Origin: Streptomyces griseoluteus
GTDB taxonomy: Bacteria; Actinomycetota; Actinomycetes; Streptomycetales; Streptomycetaceae
Assembly (NCBI GenBank): GCA_000717735.1
Contig: JOBE01000004.1
Coordinates: 133,402-197,401 of the forward strand
DNA: 64,000 bases
Reading direction: 5' to 3'
A program made the translations under genes and the position numbers. Shown piece by piece: positions 63,058 through 64,000 of the stretch (position 1 is its first letter; each line of letters opens with the position of its first letter). The notes beneath the pieces were generated by a model, which saw only the letters and a list, made by a program, of their open reading frames with translations, did not search any database and was not told the origin of the DNA.

Positions 63058-64000
63058 TTACGAGCTGGTCGCCCCGTTGCGCCAGACCGTCACGTCGAGC
63101 GTCAGATAGGTGCTGGGCGAGTCCTCCGGGGAGATGCCCTTGACGGTGACGAGGCCCAGGTGGCCGCTGCCGGTCGTGACGCAGACCTGCCGGCCCGTGG
63201 CCAGCTTGTTCACGTAGACCTCCTGGGTGAACCGGGTCTCCGCGCGGCACACGGCGAGGGAGCCCTGCTGCCCCGGGTCGAGGAGCACCAGGCTGCCGCC
63301 GGTGCTCTCGGCGTCGAGGTAGCCGCCGGTGTCGTAGGAGAGTTCGTAGCCGCCGTCCTCGCCGCTCTGCGGCCGCACGTTCTCGTCGCCGAGCGTCAGG
63401 TGGTAGCCCGCGGTGAGGTTGATGGCCTTGTAGTCGGCGGGCTTGGGGTCGGTGCGCGTCGAGGGCTTCGTACTCGGGGCGGTGCCGCCGGTGGTCGGCG
63501 TGGTGCCTCCCCCTCCGCCGTTCTGCTTGCCGCCGTTCGCGTTGTCGCCGTTCGACGTGGTCTCCTGCCCCTTGTCCTTCAGCAGGGTGTACGCCGTCAG
63601 ACCGCCCACGAGGCCGAAGGCGAGCACGGCGGCGACGGCGACGAGGATCCCTCGCCCGCCCCGGCCCTGCGAGGCCGCGGGCTGCTGCCCCCCCGGGCCG
63701 CCGGGGTACTGGTACGGGGTGGGGGCGGGTCCCTGCACGGGCGGGTAGGCGTGGACCGGCCCTCCGTGCACCGGCCCCGCGTGGACCGGCGCCCCGTGGA
63801 CCGGCGCCCCGTGCTGCGCGGGCGGACCGTACGGCCCGGCCTGCGGGGGCCTCTGCTGACCGGCGGGAGGCCCGTACGCACCCGGCGGGGCGGCCGCCGG
63901 GGTCGGGGTGGCCGGAGCGGTGGGCGCGTATGCCGCGCCGGGAGCGGTGGGCGCGTAGCCGGCCGCGGGGGCGGACGGGCCCGACGGCGCGGCATACGCG
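63058..64000 (-). CDS. Single-pass membrane protein with Pro/Gly/Ala-rich N-terminus, 5' end outside window
   Basis: The frame is open to the right edge, so the start is not seen. The visible part begins with a Pro/Gly/Tyr/Ala-rich cytosolic stretch with repeats (APTAPGAAYAPTAPA, and HGAPVH/GGPVH units), a membrane helix (ILVAVAAVLAFGLVGGLTAY), a Gly/Thr/Asn-rich linker and an extracytoplasmic domain with INLTAGYHLTLGDENVRP and ETRFTQEVYVNKLATGRQVCV. A frequent Streptomyces architecture, sometimes joined to a Ser/Thr kinase, but no kinase part is visible. Confidence 0.65.
   Translation of the reverse strand, partial: AYAAPSGPSAPAAGYAPTAPGAAYAPTAPATPTPAAAPPGAYGPPAGQQRPPQAGPYGPPAQHGAPVHGAPVHAGPVHGGPVHAYPPVQGPAPTPYQYPGGPGGQQPAASQGRGGRGILVAVAAVLAFGLVGGLTAYTLLKDKGQETTSNGDNANGGKQNGGGGGTTPTTGGTAPSTKPSTRTDPKPADYKAINLTAGYHLTLGDENVRPQSGEDGGYELSYDTGGYLDAESTGGSLVLLDPGQQGSLAVCRAETRFTQEVYVNKLATGRQVCVTTGSGHLGLVTVKGISPEDSPSTYLTLDVTVWRNGATSS

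Overview
The window is a piece of a Streptomyces-type actinomycete chromosome. The evidence is very high G+C with strong third-position bias, frequent GTG and some TTG starts with good Shine-Dalgarno sites, and marker families such as a full-length geosmin synthase, an NsdA-like regulator, an SPW-repeat membrane protein, a PAS-PP2C phosphatase and GC-rich hairpin terminators.

Layout. 1-6.3 kb: the end of an isoquinoline-oxidoreductase-type molybdoenzyme operon (iorB plus the start of iorA), OsmC, a type-B carboxylesterase and an MFS exporter. 6.45-7.9 kb: an IS701-type insertion sequence, dead through two frameshifts, sitting exactly in the CTAG end of a dispersed small repeat. 7.9-16.3 kb: a repeat protein, a 1412-residue secreted polymorphic toxin (ALF repeats, Ala-rich coiled coil, pretoxin segment, HINT domain, unrecognised C-terminal toxin) and, divergently, a secreted trypsin-fold protein that has lost its catalytic His and Ser and carries a propeller-like lectin domain. 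16.3-18.9 kb: a coupled XRE regulator / HExxH protein / MAB_1171c-type membrane protein operon. 18.9-21.85 kb: a mobile-element graveyard with remnants of IS110-like and IS481-like transposases and of a methyltransferase. 21.85-26.4 kb: LysR regulator and small proteins, ending with a GNAT-AAA+ fusion. 26.3-39.45 kb: one continuous minus-strand fructan-utilisation operon (lacI, binding protein, two permeases, two ATPases, two GH32 enzymes, fructokinase) with a double LacI-type operator. 39.5-48.7 kb: ordinary accessory genes, a PAS-PP2C phosphatase, an NsdA-like regulator and a phosphotransferase-fold protein. 49-53.4 kb: secreted amidase and geosmin synthase. 53.4-60.56 kb: a block whose order, divergence and protein lengths match the mycobacterial fadD19-echA19...Rv3521-ltp4-ltp3 sterol side-chain genes, with a perfect KstR-type operator between the divergent pair. 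60.6-64 kb: a tandem alpha/beta hydrolase truncated by a repeat, a Cys-rich pentapeptide-repeat protein and a membrane protein running off the end.

A single family of small CTAG-ended repeats (six copies recognised) runs through the window. Four copies begin exactly at the TAG stop codon of a gene, one truncates a coding sequence, one lies between two genes of the fructan operon and one supplies the probable -10 region of a leaderless LysR gene.

The clearest systems are the fructan operon, the sterol side-chain block, the polymorphic toxin with its divergent pseudoprotease, and the CTAG repeat family. No database search was possible; family names rest on motif recognition.
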